This document shows, piece after piece, positions 1 through 6,638 of a DNA stretch of 11,061 bases. A program made the position numbers and the translations under genes. This DNA is from Chitinophagaceae bacterium. Its GTDB lineage: Bacteria > Bacteroidota > Bacteroidia > Chitinophagales > Chitinophagaceae. The stretch's first letter is position 1; each line of letters starts with the position of its first letter. Where the stretch lies: positions 1 to 11,061 of the forward strand of contig CANKNL010000079.1 of assembly GCA_947483345.1 (NCBI GenBank), given 5' to 3'. Under the pieces are notes generated by a model. The model searched no databases. It was not told where the DNA came from and saw nothing but the letters and a program-made list of their open reading frames with translations.

Positions 1-1407
1 CAGTATTATTTTGGTTTGCCCCTGGCCATGATCGTTATCAGTATATTTTTTGTACCTGTTTTTAACCGGTTAAAAGTTTATACGGCATACGAATTTTTAG
101 AAAATCGGTTTGACCTGAAAACGAGGACCCTCACCTCTTTTTTATTTTTATTGGCCCGTGGATTAAGTACCGGCATCAGCATCTTTGCGCCGTCTATTGT
201 ATTAAGTTCATTAATGGGATGGAACATATATTACACCAATCTGGTCATGGGCGGAATGCTGATTATTTATACCATGAGTGGCGGTGCCAAAGCAGTAGCC
301 CATACCCAAAAACTGCAAATGATCATTGTGTTTATCGCTTTATTTATTGTGGGATACCTGGCCGTTAAATTATTACCCGATGCCATAGGTTTTACAGCCG
401 CATTGAGAAAAAGTGGCGAGATGGGGAAGATGAATATTATTACAACCGGGTTTACCCCAACAGGTTTCAACTGGCAGGATAAATATAATATCTGGAGCGG
501 ATTGATCGGTGGCTTTTTTCTGTCGCTCAGTTATTTTGGAACCGATCACAGCCAGGTTGGCCGTTACCTCACAGCAAAAAATATAACAGAAAGCAGGAGA
601 GGGTTATTAATGAATGGATTGGTGAAAGTACCTATGCAGTTTTTTATTTTGTTGCTGGGGATTTTGATTTTTTCATTTTACCAGTTTAACAAGGCGCCCA
701 TTTATTTTGACCAGGCCAAAGTTATAATGGCCAAACAAACCATGTATAAAGAGGCTTTAGTTGCATTGGAAACACGCTATGATGAGGCACTTGCAGCTAC
801 TGACAGGAAAGCCGCAATGGCATGGAGGGCACAATATAAAAGCGTTTTACAACAGGCTTTGCCGGGTCAGGATACCAATGACAACAATTATATTTTTTTA
901 CGTTTTGTAATGGATAATTTACCTGTTGGATTAATCGGACTTATTATCGCCATTATTTTTCTGGCATCCTGGGGCAGTATAGCTGCGGCATTAAATGCAC
1001 TGGCTGCAGTTACGGTGATTGATTTTCATAAAAAATTTTTTGTGAAAAAAGAAACCGCCATTACCGATTACAAAGTATCGCAGTGGTACACATTTGGTTG
1101 GGGTGTTTTCTGCATCATCATTGCCATGTTTGCACAAAATATCGGCAACAGTTTAATTGAAGCAGTCAATATTCTGGGCTCTTTATTTTATGGGGTTATC
1201 CTGGGTATTTTTCTGGTGGCATTGGGCATAAAATTTATTAATGGGCATGCGGTTTTTTATGCAGCACTTGTTTCGGAATTATTAGTCATCCTTGTATACC
1301 AACAGGAAATCGTGTCCTTTCTTTGGCTTAATGTTATAGGGGCCTTACTGGTGGTTATTCTGGCTTTTATTTTACAACTATTTACAAAACAAAAAACGCT
1401 GCCCTAG
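1..1407 (+). CDS. Sodium:solute symporter (SSS family), 5'-truncated by window
   Basis: Inner-membrane LeuT-fold cotransporter that would use the Na+ gradient to import a small solute; the substrate cannot be told from sequence. The reading frame is open to base 1, so the true start lies upstream; the TTG at 16 is not a credible start. About 468 residues are visible, with roughly ten hydrophobic segments. The family signature is clear in the stretch reading GTDHSQVGRYLTAKN (about bases 538-583), matching the SSS-type D-x-x-x-x-x-RYL motif, and the helix with LASWGSIAAALNALAAV (about 960-1013) is also typical. A hydrophilic insertion of about 60 residues (about 690-880), rich in charged residues and probably helical, sits between two membrane segments; such insertions occur in other Bacteroidota symporters. 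The stop codon lies inside the loop of the terminator that follows. Family assignment is firm; substrate unknown. Confidence 0.9.
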   Translation, partial: QYYFGLPLAMIVISIFFVPVFNRLKVYTAYEFLENRFDLKTRTLTSFLFLLARGLSTGISIFAPSIVLSSLMGWNIYYTNLVMGGMLIIYTMSGGAKAVAHTQKLQMIIVFIALFIVGYLAVKLLPDAIGFTAALRKSGEMGKMNIITTGFTPTGFNWQDKYNIWSGLIGGFFLSLSYFGTDHSQVGRYLTAKNITESRRGLLMNGLVKVPMQFFILLLGILIFSFYQFNKAPIYFDQAKVIMAKQTMYKEALVALETRYDEALAATDRKAAMAWRAQYKSVLQQALPGQDTNDNNYIFLRFVMDNLPVGLIGLIIAIIFLASWGSIAAALNALAAVTVIDFHKKFFVKKETAITDYKVSQWYTFGWGVFCIIIAMFAQNIGNSLIEAVNILGSLFYGVILGIFLVALGIKFINGHAVFYAALVSELLVILVYQQEIVSFLWLNVIGALLVVILAFILQLFTKQKTLP

Positions 1408-1420
1408 GACAGCGTTTTTT
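1391..1420. terminator. Bidirectional rho-independent terminator between convergent genes
   Basis: Perfect 11-bp stem AAAAAACGCTG (1391-1401) / CAGCGTTTTTT (1410-1420) with an 8-nt loop. The A-rich 5' arm and T-rich 3' arm make it usable from both strands. It serves the symporter on + and the DUF2911 gene, which ends at 1438, on -. The 5' arm is still coding sequence and the symporter TAG (1405-1407) is in the loop. Confidence 0.9.
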
Positions 1421-1437
1421 AAAATTAGGTTTTTAAA

Positions 1438-2271
1438 TTATTTTAAAGTCTTCTGCAGATCTTTATTCATTTTTACATAATCATCGTTTTTAGCAGCTTC
1501 GGCTAACGCCATTGATTTTTTGGAACTCTCCATGGCACCCGACATATCGCCCATTTCTTTTTGAATTTTCGCTTTATAGATCCACATCCAAAATGCGTCT
1601 TTATTTTCATCTATGGCTTTGGTCGCATTATCTAATGCCAGCGTTAAGTTTTTATCGTACTCATTGTAAAATTGGGCTGCCTGCCAGTAAGGCTTTTTTT
1701 CCGTTTTCATGGCCGCCTCAATTTGGCCTCTTACTTTATCTTTAAAATTGGCGACTACCGGAATGGATATCGCTGTTTTTTCCCAACGAATATTAATCGA
1801 ACAGGTTTCGGCTTTTACATCTGAAAATTCCAGGGTTAGTGATTCCAGTTTAGATTTCATTTTCATCGGTTCGGCTTTAAACCGAATTACATCTTCGGTT
1901 TCTTTGTAGCCGTCTGTACCCCAGTTTTTTAAGCCTTTGTTTAAAATCACTTCCCAGGAATCAATACCCGGAATGGTATATAAAACATAGGTGCCACTAT
2001 CCAATTTTTTGCCGGCAATGTCTACCGGATCGCTGAATACAATTTTAGTTGCTGCGTTGGCTCCTGTGCGCCATAATTTATTGTAGGGTACCAGGTCGCC
2101 GAATATCTTGCGGCCTTTTGCAGATGGTCTGGAATAAGTTAATTCAATAGTACCAATACCAAAATCCTGTTTAACTGTTTGTGTTGGAGAGGGGGCAGGC
2201 ATTTTTACCTGTGCACCGGCAGACCAGAGTAAACCTACAACTGTAAATACAGTAAATAACATTTTTTTCAT
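1438..2271 (-). CDS. Secreted DUF2911 protein with TPR-like C-terminal region
   Basis: 277 residues starting at the ATG at 2271. Residues 1-20 (KKMLFTVFTVVGLLWSAGA core) are a signal peptide, so the protein should be exported to the periplasm or outer membrane. Residues about 25-170 match the DUF2911 family: ELTYSRPSAKGRKIFGDLVPY, LWRTGANAATKI, and a DSGTYVLYTIPG stretch, followed by the beta-rich EVILNKGLKNWGTDGY. Residues about 185-277 are predicted helical and read like degenerate tetratricopeptide repeats (YWQAAQFYNEYDKNLTLALDNATKAI, then WIYKAKIQKEMGDMSGAMESSKKSMAL). The biochemical role of DUF2911 is not established. The gene lies 72 bp downstream of the anti-sigma gene on the same strand and may be cotranscribed, but no promoter was recognised in that gap. 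It ends near the shared terminator at 1391-1420. Confidence 0.85.
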   Translation of the reverse strand: MKKMLFTVFTVVGLLWSAGAQVKMPAPSPTQTVKQDFGIGTIELTYSRPSAKGRKIFGDLVPYNKLWRTGANAATKIVFSDPVDIAGKKLDSGTYVLYTIPGIDSWEVILNKGLKNWGTDGYKETEDVIRFKAEPMKMKSKLESLTLEFSDVKAETCSINIRWEKTAISIPVVANFKDKVRGQIEAAMKTEKKPYWQAAQFYNEYDKNLTLALDNATKAIDENKDAFWMWIYKAKIQKEMGDMSGAMESSKKSMALAEAAKNDDYVKMNKDLQKTLK

Positions 2272-2343
2272 ATAAATTATTTTTAATGAGCTAAGTTAAA
2301 GGAATCTAATTTAAAAGTGAGGGTAGCGGGTAAATAATGTCAG

Positions 2344-3726
2344 TTAAAATTGCACTTTAATCTTGGCTGAAGTTTTTTTACCTTTTTTTACTTTCCATTG
2401 CGGACCAGACATGAGTAAGCGTTTGGCAGCTTCATCATATTCGGCGCCAAGTGATTTATGGATACGAATATTAGAAATAGTTCCATTCGATTTAACATCG
2501 AATGATAGTTCAACTTCACCATGAAAATCTCTTTTCAACATGGTTTCGGGGATATCCAGATTATTGGCAACATAAGTATTGTAGTTATCCCAGCCATCTG
2601 CGGGTTCTACATTTACTGCAGAATCCGACAACAGTGTAGCCCGGCGTGATTTACCCGGCTTATTTAGCTCAGTATTTCCAACGATTCGCTTGTCTTTTTG
2701 GGCGATCTCATCTTCCTGTAATACAAGGCGAGTTTGAGTTTGATTATTCCGTAGCGTAAAAGTTTTTTGCGCATACCCAACAGATTTAACATCAATATTT
2801 AATATACTGTCTGTGGATACCAATCTAACCATGCCTTTGGCATCTGTATAAGTGCCGAAATTTTCTTTTTTTATGGAGATATTGGTAAAAGGTAAAGGTG
2901 TATTATCGGCACTTACAACCTGTGCTGTAAAAAAATTATTAAAAGCAGATTCCTTTGTGTTGGCATTGTTGTTAGTCAGTTTTTTTTCACGCAAAAAAGC
3001 AACGGCATCTCTATTTTCTTTTGCTGCTTGATTGCTTTTTGATGAAACCATTTCTTCGGCCAGCAGTTCATTGTTATTAGTTATGGGCGCTTGACTAGTG
3101 GTTGATGGTATGACTGAAATACCATTGGCTTTATCAGTAACGCCTGTTGCACCATTTTTTGGAGACGGGCTTTGTTGCTGTGCACCCGATTCAGGAATAG
3201 GCCGGTCTTCGGCCTGATTGGATGTTAAGTTATTTATTTCAGGCAGTGTGATCGCTTTAATATCTTCTTTTGTGGCAGAGGCTGTAGGATTAAGAGATAA
3301 GGTAACCGATGCAGGCACCTCGTCATTTTTTTGTGGCAAACTGTCAATAGGCAGTGAAATCGTTTGTGCAATCTGCCGCCCGGTCAGGTTTTCTGTATTA
3401 TCTTTTTTAAATACAAATGTGAGTGTAATGGCCGTTCCTAAAATAAGAACAGCTGCAGCCATTTTCCACCAGTTGTTATTTGATTTATGCAAAGGAATTA
3501 CTTTTGCTCCCGAACCTTTATTTTCAATTTGTGTACGCAACAACAGCAATTCATCCTTCCATTTCCTATCTTTCATCTGATGGTAACCCTCTATGGCTTC
3601 GGTTAAAAACGGATCATCCAAAGCCGCTTTTTCCATAGCATGCATTTGCAAGGGCGACAGTTCACCTGCAAGATATTGTTCAATATCGCTGGCTGTGTAT
3701 ATCATATGTTCATTATCCTTGTTCAT
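2344..3726 (-). CDS. Membrane anti-sigma factor with carboxypeptidase-regulatory-like and TonB-C-like domains
   Basis: 460 residues, ATG at 3726. Residues 1-80 are the cytoplasmic part, with the pattern DIEQYLAGELSPLQMHAMEKAALDDPFLTEAIEGY typical of Bacteroidota anti-sigma factors. Residues about 86-106 (WWKMAAAVLILGTAITLTFVF) form the single membrane span. A low-complexity Ser/Thr/Asn/Gln-rich linker covers about 110-265. Residues about 267-335 fit a carboxypeptidase D regulatory-like beta sandwich (VVSADNTPLPFTNISIK, GTYTDAKGMVRL, VKSVGYAQKTF). Residues about 380-460 fit a TonB C-terminal-like domain (GEVELSFDVKSNGTISNIRI, KSLGAEYDEAAKRLL, GPQWKV). The gene starts 5 bp after the stop of the sigma-factor gene, so the two are almost certainly cotranscribed and translationally linked. 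The inferred role is to hold the sigma factor at the membrane until an envelope signal releases it. M8 is an alternative start. The signal is unknown. Confidence 0.82.
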   Translation of the reverse strand: MNKDNEHMIYTASDIEQYLAGELSPLQMHAMEKAALDDPFLTEAIEGYHQMKDRKWKDELLLLRTQIENKGSGAKVIPLHKSNNNWWKMAAAVLILGTAITLTFVFKKDNTENLTGRQIAQTISLPIDSLPQKNDEVPASVTLSLNPTASATKEDIKAITLPEINNLTSNQAEDRPIPESGAQQQSPSPKNGATGVTDKANGISVIPSTTSQAPITNNNELLAEEMVSSKSNQAAKENRDAVAFLREKKLTNNNANTKESAFNNFFTAQVVSADNTPLPFTNISIKKENFGTYTDAKGMVRLVSTDSILNIDVKSVGYAQKTFTLRNNQTQTRLVLQEDEIAQKDKRIVGNTELNKPGKSRRATLLSDSAVNVEPADGWDNYNTYVANNLDIPETMLKRDFHGEVELSFDVKSNGTISNIRIHKSLGAEYDEAAKRLLMSGPQWKVKKGKKTSAKIKVQF

Positions 3727-3731
3727 TATTA

Positions 3732-4319
3732 TTAGCCATCAAGTTTTAATTGTTTTTCTTCTATACATAACTTCAGGTTTCTTTTGCCGTTTTGAATGTA
3801 ACTTCTCACTTTATTCCAATCGTAGCCGGTTAATGCCGCAATTTCATTATAACATTTACTTTCCATATAAAACAGGCGTACAGATTCTTTCTGTTCTTCG
3901 GGTAAAGCTTCCATACAAGCCTCTAATTTCTTAAAATTCGCTTCTTTTTCCAGGGCCTCGTTAAACAGATGCGTAGGTTGTTCTGAATGCATAAAAACAG
4001 GGCTGAATTCTGTTGTTTTTATATTTTTCGGACTTCTCAATTGCATCAGGCAGTAATTACGGACAACCACATGCAGCCAACCTTTAAAATAATCAACTTC
4101 ATGTACCCTTAATTTGCTGTTTAATTCGTCGAAAATGTCCATTACCGCATCTTTACAACGCTCAGTATCCTTAAAATATTTCAGGCATACACCAAAAACA
4201 AGATCCATATAACGTTGATACAATGTACTCAGCAGATTAATATCGCCTGTATCTTTAAAAGCTACCAGCAATTCTTTGTCTGTGGATTGATCAGAAGATA
4301 TGTTTTTTAAAAATGCCAA
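3732..4319 (-). CDS. ECF-type RNA polymerase sigma factor
   Basis: 195-residue sigma-70 family protein of extracytoplasmic-function size. Residues about 15-98 are region 2 (LLVAFKDTGDINLLSTLYQRYMDLVFGVCLKYFKD, then DAVMDIFDELNSKL and WLHVVVRNYCLMQL), which binds core polymerase and the -10 region. Residues about 130-188 are region 4 (LPEEQKESVRLFYMESKCYNEIAALTGYDWNKVRSYIQNGKRNLK) with a helix-turn-helix. The start is not ATG: the frame opens after a TAA at 4359-4361 with no in-frame ATG before region 2 (the first internal one encodes M38, already inside the domain). TTG at 4319 is therefore the best start and gives a normal N-terminus. Its partner, the membrane anti-sigma factor, follows after 5 bp. 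Target genes cannot be inferred. Confidence 0.88.
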   Translation of the reverse strand: MAFLKNISSDQSTDKELLVAFKDTGDINLLSTLYQRYMDLVFGVCLKYFKDTERCKDAVMDIFDELNSKLRVHEVDYFKGWLHVVVRNYCLMQLRSPKNIKTTEFSPVFMHSEQPTHLFNEALEKEANFKKLEACMEALPEEQKESVRLFYMESKCYNEIAALTGYDWNKVRSYIQNGKRNLKLCIEEKQLKLDG

Positions 4320-4474
4320 TTTTTTATGCTGCCACCGGGCAGAGAAATAAGTATTAAGTTATCAATTTTGTTTAGTTTAAAAGCCTGCCTTAGCCGCTGT
4401 TGACTGTTCTTACTATTGCTAGAAGCTTCATCTATCTGATAAAAAATCGTAAGATGAAAGCCTCCATCGCCGGC

Positions 4475-5302
4475 TTACTCAAAATACACTTTAACCATTT
4501 GATAAAAAAGCCGGCTGTTCATATATTGACTTTGTTGCAATTGTTTTTCAGAAAAACCCTGTAAACCTAACAACCCGGCGGCATTACCTTTATTGATCGC
4601 AATTTCAAGGTATCCGGCCGAATTGAACAGGGCGAGTTTTTCTCCTTCATTTACATCGGCATAGGTGTCACTTATTTTATCTATGACCTCATCTCTTTTA
4701 AAAACTATTTTAAAAGGCCGGTCTTTACGTTGCGTTTCAAACTCTTCTTTATGAATATTTACAATAACATTTTCAAAATTGTCTATAAAAATGATCTGCC
4801 CTTCAATATAATCGTTGCCAAACATGGGCCTTAATGGATTCTTAACATGAATGGATATGCCCGCATCACCTATGTCTTCCAGTTTTTTCCCTTTATGGAT
4901 ATCCGTAAAGGCCCTGGCAAAAACAGATGTACAATAGAGGGTATTTTTTTGTTGTGTATGATCAAGTGCCAGTGCGGCCACTTTTTGTGGCACTTCTTCC
5001 AATATCATGGTCAATAATCCATTATCGGCACATCCTATATAATGGCCATCATGCTCTGCCAGTAACAGGTGTTCGGGCTTTTCGTCAAATAAGTTAACTA
5101 AAATCAGGTGGAAGGTACCTATGGGGAAATTCTTTATGGCATTACGACAAACATATGCAGCCTGTGGATAATTAAACGGAGACAGGTTATGCGAAATATC
5201 TACAACATTAAATTGGGCGTTGCTTTGTAACAATTGTCCTTTAACTGCACCAATAAGAAAATCCTGTTGACCAATGTCGGATGTAAAAGTTAGTAAAGGC
5301 AT
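4475..5302 (-). CDS. SAM hydroxide adenosyltransferase-like (DUF62) protein, divergent
   Basis: 275 residues, ATG at 5302, about the usual family length. The fold family (SAM-dependent chlorinase, fluorinase and hydroxide adenosyltransferase) is shown by TSDIG at residues 7-11, VDISHNL at 34-40, CADNGLL at 91-97, IDNFENVIVNI at 173-183 and NSAGYLEIAINKGNAA at 227-242. Characterised hydroxide adenosyltransferases convert SAM to adenosine and methionine using an Asp-Arg-His triad. By eye the triad positions differ here: the usual VDPGVG stretch reads LVNLFDEK (Asp replaced by N70), the following Arg-containing stretch reads PEHLL, and the usual FHGRDVFA stretch reads LYCTSVFA (121-129). It may therefore bind SAM without the standard chemistry. 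Nothing suggests a halogenase. The gene lies between the SDR and sigma genes, all on the minus strand, with gaps of 74 and 155 bp. Confidence 0.82.
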   Translation of the reverse strand: MPLLTFTSDIGQQDFLIGAVKGQLLQSNAQFNVVDISHNLSPFNYPQAAYVCRNAIKNFPIGTFHLILVNLFDEKPEHLLLAEHDGHYIGCADNGLLTMILEEVPQKVAALALDHTQQKNTLYCTSVFARAFTDIHKGKKLEDIGDAGISIHVKNPLRPMFGNDYIEGQIIFIDNFENVIVNIHKEEFETQRKDRPFKIVFKRDEVIDKISDTYADVNEGEKLALFNSAGYLEIAINKGNAAGLLGLQGFSEKQLQQSQYMNSRLFYQMVKVYFE

Positions 5303-5376
5303 TTTTAATTGTTAAATGTTTAAGCATTGATTTGTTAATCAGTTAATCGGTTTGCACAAATTAACAGTTAAACCAA

Positions 5377-6189
5377 TCAATGTACAAGTTCCCCATTTTT
5401 AAAAAAGAATTTTTTTACCAGTTTATCGGCCAGTGCAGGAAAAAATCTGTTTATGAAAACGGTTTGCTTTCCTTTAAAAGTAAGTACCAGCGTTCTTTTT
5501 CTTTTTTCTATAGCGTTTAAAATATGTTCAGCGCATTTTTCAGAACTCATCAGTTTAGCCTCATCCATCGGGCTTTCGCCATGCGACTTTCCTTCATTAT
5601 TTAAAGCCACATGGCGGATATTGGATGCCGTAAATCCCGGGCAAACCCACATCACATTTGCACCACTGTCCATCAGTTCAGTTCTTAAGGCTTCCAAAAA
5701 CCCATTGACTGCAAATTTACTGGCAGAATAGCCGCTTCGTCCGGGCAGTCCGCGGTAACCCGCTATGGATGATACACCCACAATAGTTCCTTTACGTTCT
5801 ATTATGGAATCCAATGCTAACTTTGTACAATATAAGGTGCCGTTAAAATTAATGGCCATCACTTTCTCCATAACATCCACATCAACATCTTTCAGTAATG
5901 CCCGCATAGAAATGCCGGCATTATTGATCAAAATATCAATGCCGCCAAAAACCTGAATGGTGGTATCAATAAAATTTTTACAATCGTTGTAACTGCTAAC
6001 ATCTGCTACCAGCGTATGTAATGGTTTGCCTGAATGGGCTATTTGAAGATCGTATAATTTATCCTGGTTACGGCCGCAGGTAGCCACTTTGGCGCCCATT
6101 GAAATCAACAAATCTACTAATGCCTTGCCAATGCCATCGCTGCCACCGGTTATGGCAACTACTTTGTTATTAAAAAATGCTGTTGTCAT
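5377..6189 (-). CDS. Short-chain dehydrogenase/reductase (classical SDR)
   Basis: 270 residues when started at the ATG at 6189; the upstream TTG at 6207 falls inside the -7 promoter box, so it cannot be the start. This is a Rossmann-fold NAD(P)(H) oxidoreductase. The glycine motif TGGSDGIG is at 14-21, the adenine-contact Asp at 63, NNAG at 89-92, active-site Asn at 114, Ser at 140/141 and the YSASK catalytic Tyr154/Lys158. PGFTASN at 184-190 follows as expected. A basic residue at 40 (CGRNQDKL) after the second strand favours NADPH. The C-terminal 40 residues (QTVFINRFFPALADKLVKKFFFKNG) are basic and hydrophobic, as in SDRs that associate with membranes and act on lipid substrates, but this is inference. 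The substrate is not identifiable. It is the first gene of the minus-strand block and has its own promoter. Confidence 0.92.
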   Translation of the reverse strand: MTTAFFNNKVVAITGGSDGIGKALVDLLISMGAKVATCGRNQDKLYDLQIAHSGKPLHTLVADVSSYNDCKNFIDTTIQVFGGIDILINNAGISMRALLKDVDVDVMEKVMAINFNGTLYCTKLALDSIIERKGTIVGVSSIAGYRGLPGRSGYSASKFAVNGFLEALRTELMDSGANVMWVCPGFTASNIRHVALNNEGKSHGESPMDEAKLMSSEKCAEHILNAIEKRKRTLVLTFKGKQTVFINRFFPALADKLVKKFFFKNGELVH

Positions 6190-6204
6190 ATATTTAATTA
6201 TAGG

Positions 6205-6237
6205 CAAAAATAAGCGAGTTAACTTGCTGTAAGCAAA
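6205..6237 (-). promoter_or_regulatory. Bacteroidota-type promoter of the SDR gene
   Basis: On the minus strand a -7 box TATTTTTG followed by C (6212-6205) matches TAnnTTTGY, with a TTTG -33 element at 6237-6234 and a 21-bp spacer. Transcription would start only about 10 bp before the ATG at 6189, giving a very short leader. It also decides the SDR start against the TTG at 6207. Confidence 0.65.
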
Positions 6238-6239
6238 CT

Positions 6240-6277
6240 AAATGTTGAAAATTATATTTAAATGTTGAAAAACATTT
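6240..6277. repeat. Direct repeat plus inverted repeat between divergent promoters
   Basis: The 12-mer AAATGTTGAAAA occurs twice with 20-bp spacing (6240-6251 and 6260-6271). The second copy also begins an inverted repeat AAATGTT-GAAA-AACATTT (6260-6277). It lies in the 50 bp between the -33 elements of the SDR and tRNA promoters, so it could be an operator, but in AT-rich DNA chance is a real alternative. Confidence 0.35.
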
Positions 6278-6287
6278 CTGAAAAAAA

Positions 6288-6317
6288 TTGGTTCAATATG
6301 TTTTTACCTTATTTTTG
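6288..6317 (+). promoter_or_regulatory. Bacteroidota-type promoter of tRNA-Lys
   Basis: TTG at 6288-6290 and TATTTTTG at 6310-6317 with a 19-bp spacer fit the -33/-7 (TTG, TAnnTTTG) promoter. The tRNA begins 27 bp further on. Between them the leader contains a hairpin CCCGTT (6322-6327) / AACGGG (6333-6338), which may guide 5' processing. Confidence 0.7.
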
Positions 6318-6344
6318 CACTCCCGTTAAAAAAACGGGTAGGAT

Positions 6345-6417
6345 GAATTGGTAGCTCAGTTGGTAGAGCAATACACTTTTAATGTATGGGCCCAGGGTTC
6401 GAGTCCCTGCCAGTTCA
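6345..6417 (+). tRNA. tRNA-Lys, anticodon UUU
   Basis: A complete 73-nt cloverleaf. The acceptor stem 6345-6351/6410-6416 is 7 bp with one G-T wobble. The D stem is GCTC/GAGC (6354-6357/6366-6369). The anticodon stem is ATACA/TGTAT with the 7-nt loop CTTTTAA, so the anticodon TTT is at 6378-6380. The variable loop is GGGCC and the T arm is CAGGG-TTCGAGT-CCCTG. The discriminator base is A6417. CCA is not encoded, so it must be added after transcription. It has its own promoter, and it heads a transcript that continues through two tRNA-like copies to the terminator at 6605-6633. Confidence 0.95.
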
Positions 6418-6436
6418 CAAAGCTTCCGAGAAAGAT

Positions 6437-6510
6437 TGATTGGTAGCTAAGTTGGTAGTGCATCCCGATTTTTATCGGGAGGGCCCAGGGTTCGAGTCCC
6501 TGCCAGTTCA
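6437..6510 (+). pseudogene. tRNA-Lys-like sequence, copy 1
   Basis: A 74-nt relative of the upstream tRNA-Lys. The variable loop, T arm and 3' acceptor half (6481-6510) are identical to the tRNA. The first acceptor pair is lost (T against C) and the second is a wobble. Two of four D-stem pairs are destroyed (GCTA/GTGC). The anticodon arm is replaced by TCCCG-ATTTTTAT-CGGGA (6463-6480): five perfect pairs, all different from the tRNA, with an 8-nt loop that still shows TTTT. It also folds as a 7-bp stem with a TTTT loop. Probably it is not charged, although a processed RNA is possible because the transcript and T arm are intact. Confidence 0.8.
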
Positions 6511-6529
6511 CAAAGCTTCCGAGAAAGAT

Positions 6530-6603
6530 TGATTGGTAGCTAAGTTGGTAGTGCATCCCGATTTTTATCGGGAGGGCCCAGGGTTCGAGTCCCTGCCAGT
6601 TCA
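6530..6603 (+). pseudogene. tRNA-Lys-like sequence, copy 2
   Basis: Identical to the copy at 6437-6510, including the damaged D stem and the replaced anticodon arm (6556-6573). It is followed directly by the terminator at 6605-6633, which ends the tRNA-Lys transcript. Confidence 0.8.
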
Positions 6604-6604
6604 C

Positions 6605-6633
6605 AAAGCTTCCGAAAAACGGAAGTTTTTTTT
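6605..6633 (+). terminator. Rho-independent terminator of the tRNA array
   Basis: Stem CTTCCG (6609-6614) / CGGAAG (6620-6625) with an AAAAA loop, extended by AAAG pairing with the first T residues, and followed by eight T (6626-6633). The spacers after the tRNA and after the first tRNA-like copy hold only the 5' arm, so this is the sole terminator of the array. Confidence 0.92.
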
Positions 6634-6638
6634 ATTAA

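Larger units (their letters stand above)
6418..6603 (+). repeat. Two identical 93-bp tandem units, each spacer plus tRNA-like sequence
   Basis: Bases 6418-6510 and 6511-6603 are identical head-to-tail 93-bp units. Each starts with CAAAGCTTCCGAGAAAGATT, whose first 12 bases equal the 5' arm of the terminator at 6605-6633, and then carries a tRNA-Lys-like sequence. A third unit begins at 6604 and diverges after 12 bases into the full terminator. This fits tandem duplication with breakpoints inside the terminator stem. Exact identity points to a recent duplication. Confidence 0.93.

Noticed and set aside
4380..4474. Terminator after the DUF62 gene (AAGCC/GGCTT on the minus strand)
   Set aside because: The stem is only 5 bp with a 9-nt loop and the T-run is displaced, so it is too weak to list.
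4475..5302. Fluorinase or chlorinase
   Set aside because: The family includes halogenases, but no halide-site features are visible and the triad region is divergent; only the family fold can be claimed.
5303..5376. Four GTTAA motifs in the gap between the SDR and DUF62 genes, as an operator
   Set aside because: Spacing is irregular and the gap is very AT-rich, so chance is sufficient; no exact TAnnTTTG box was found there either.
6356..6604. 82-residue minus-strand frame with two repeated blocks (NWQGLEPWALPIKIG)
   Set aside because: It is only the antisense reading of the tRNA and the two identical tRNA-like units; the repeat in the peptide comes from the 93-bp tandem DNA repeat.
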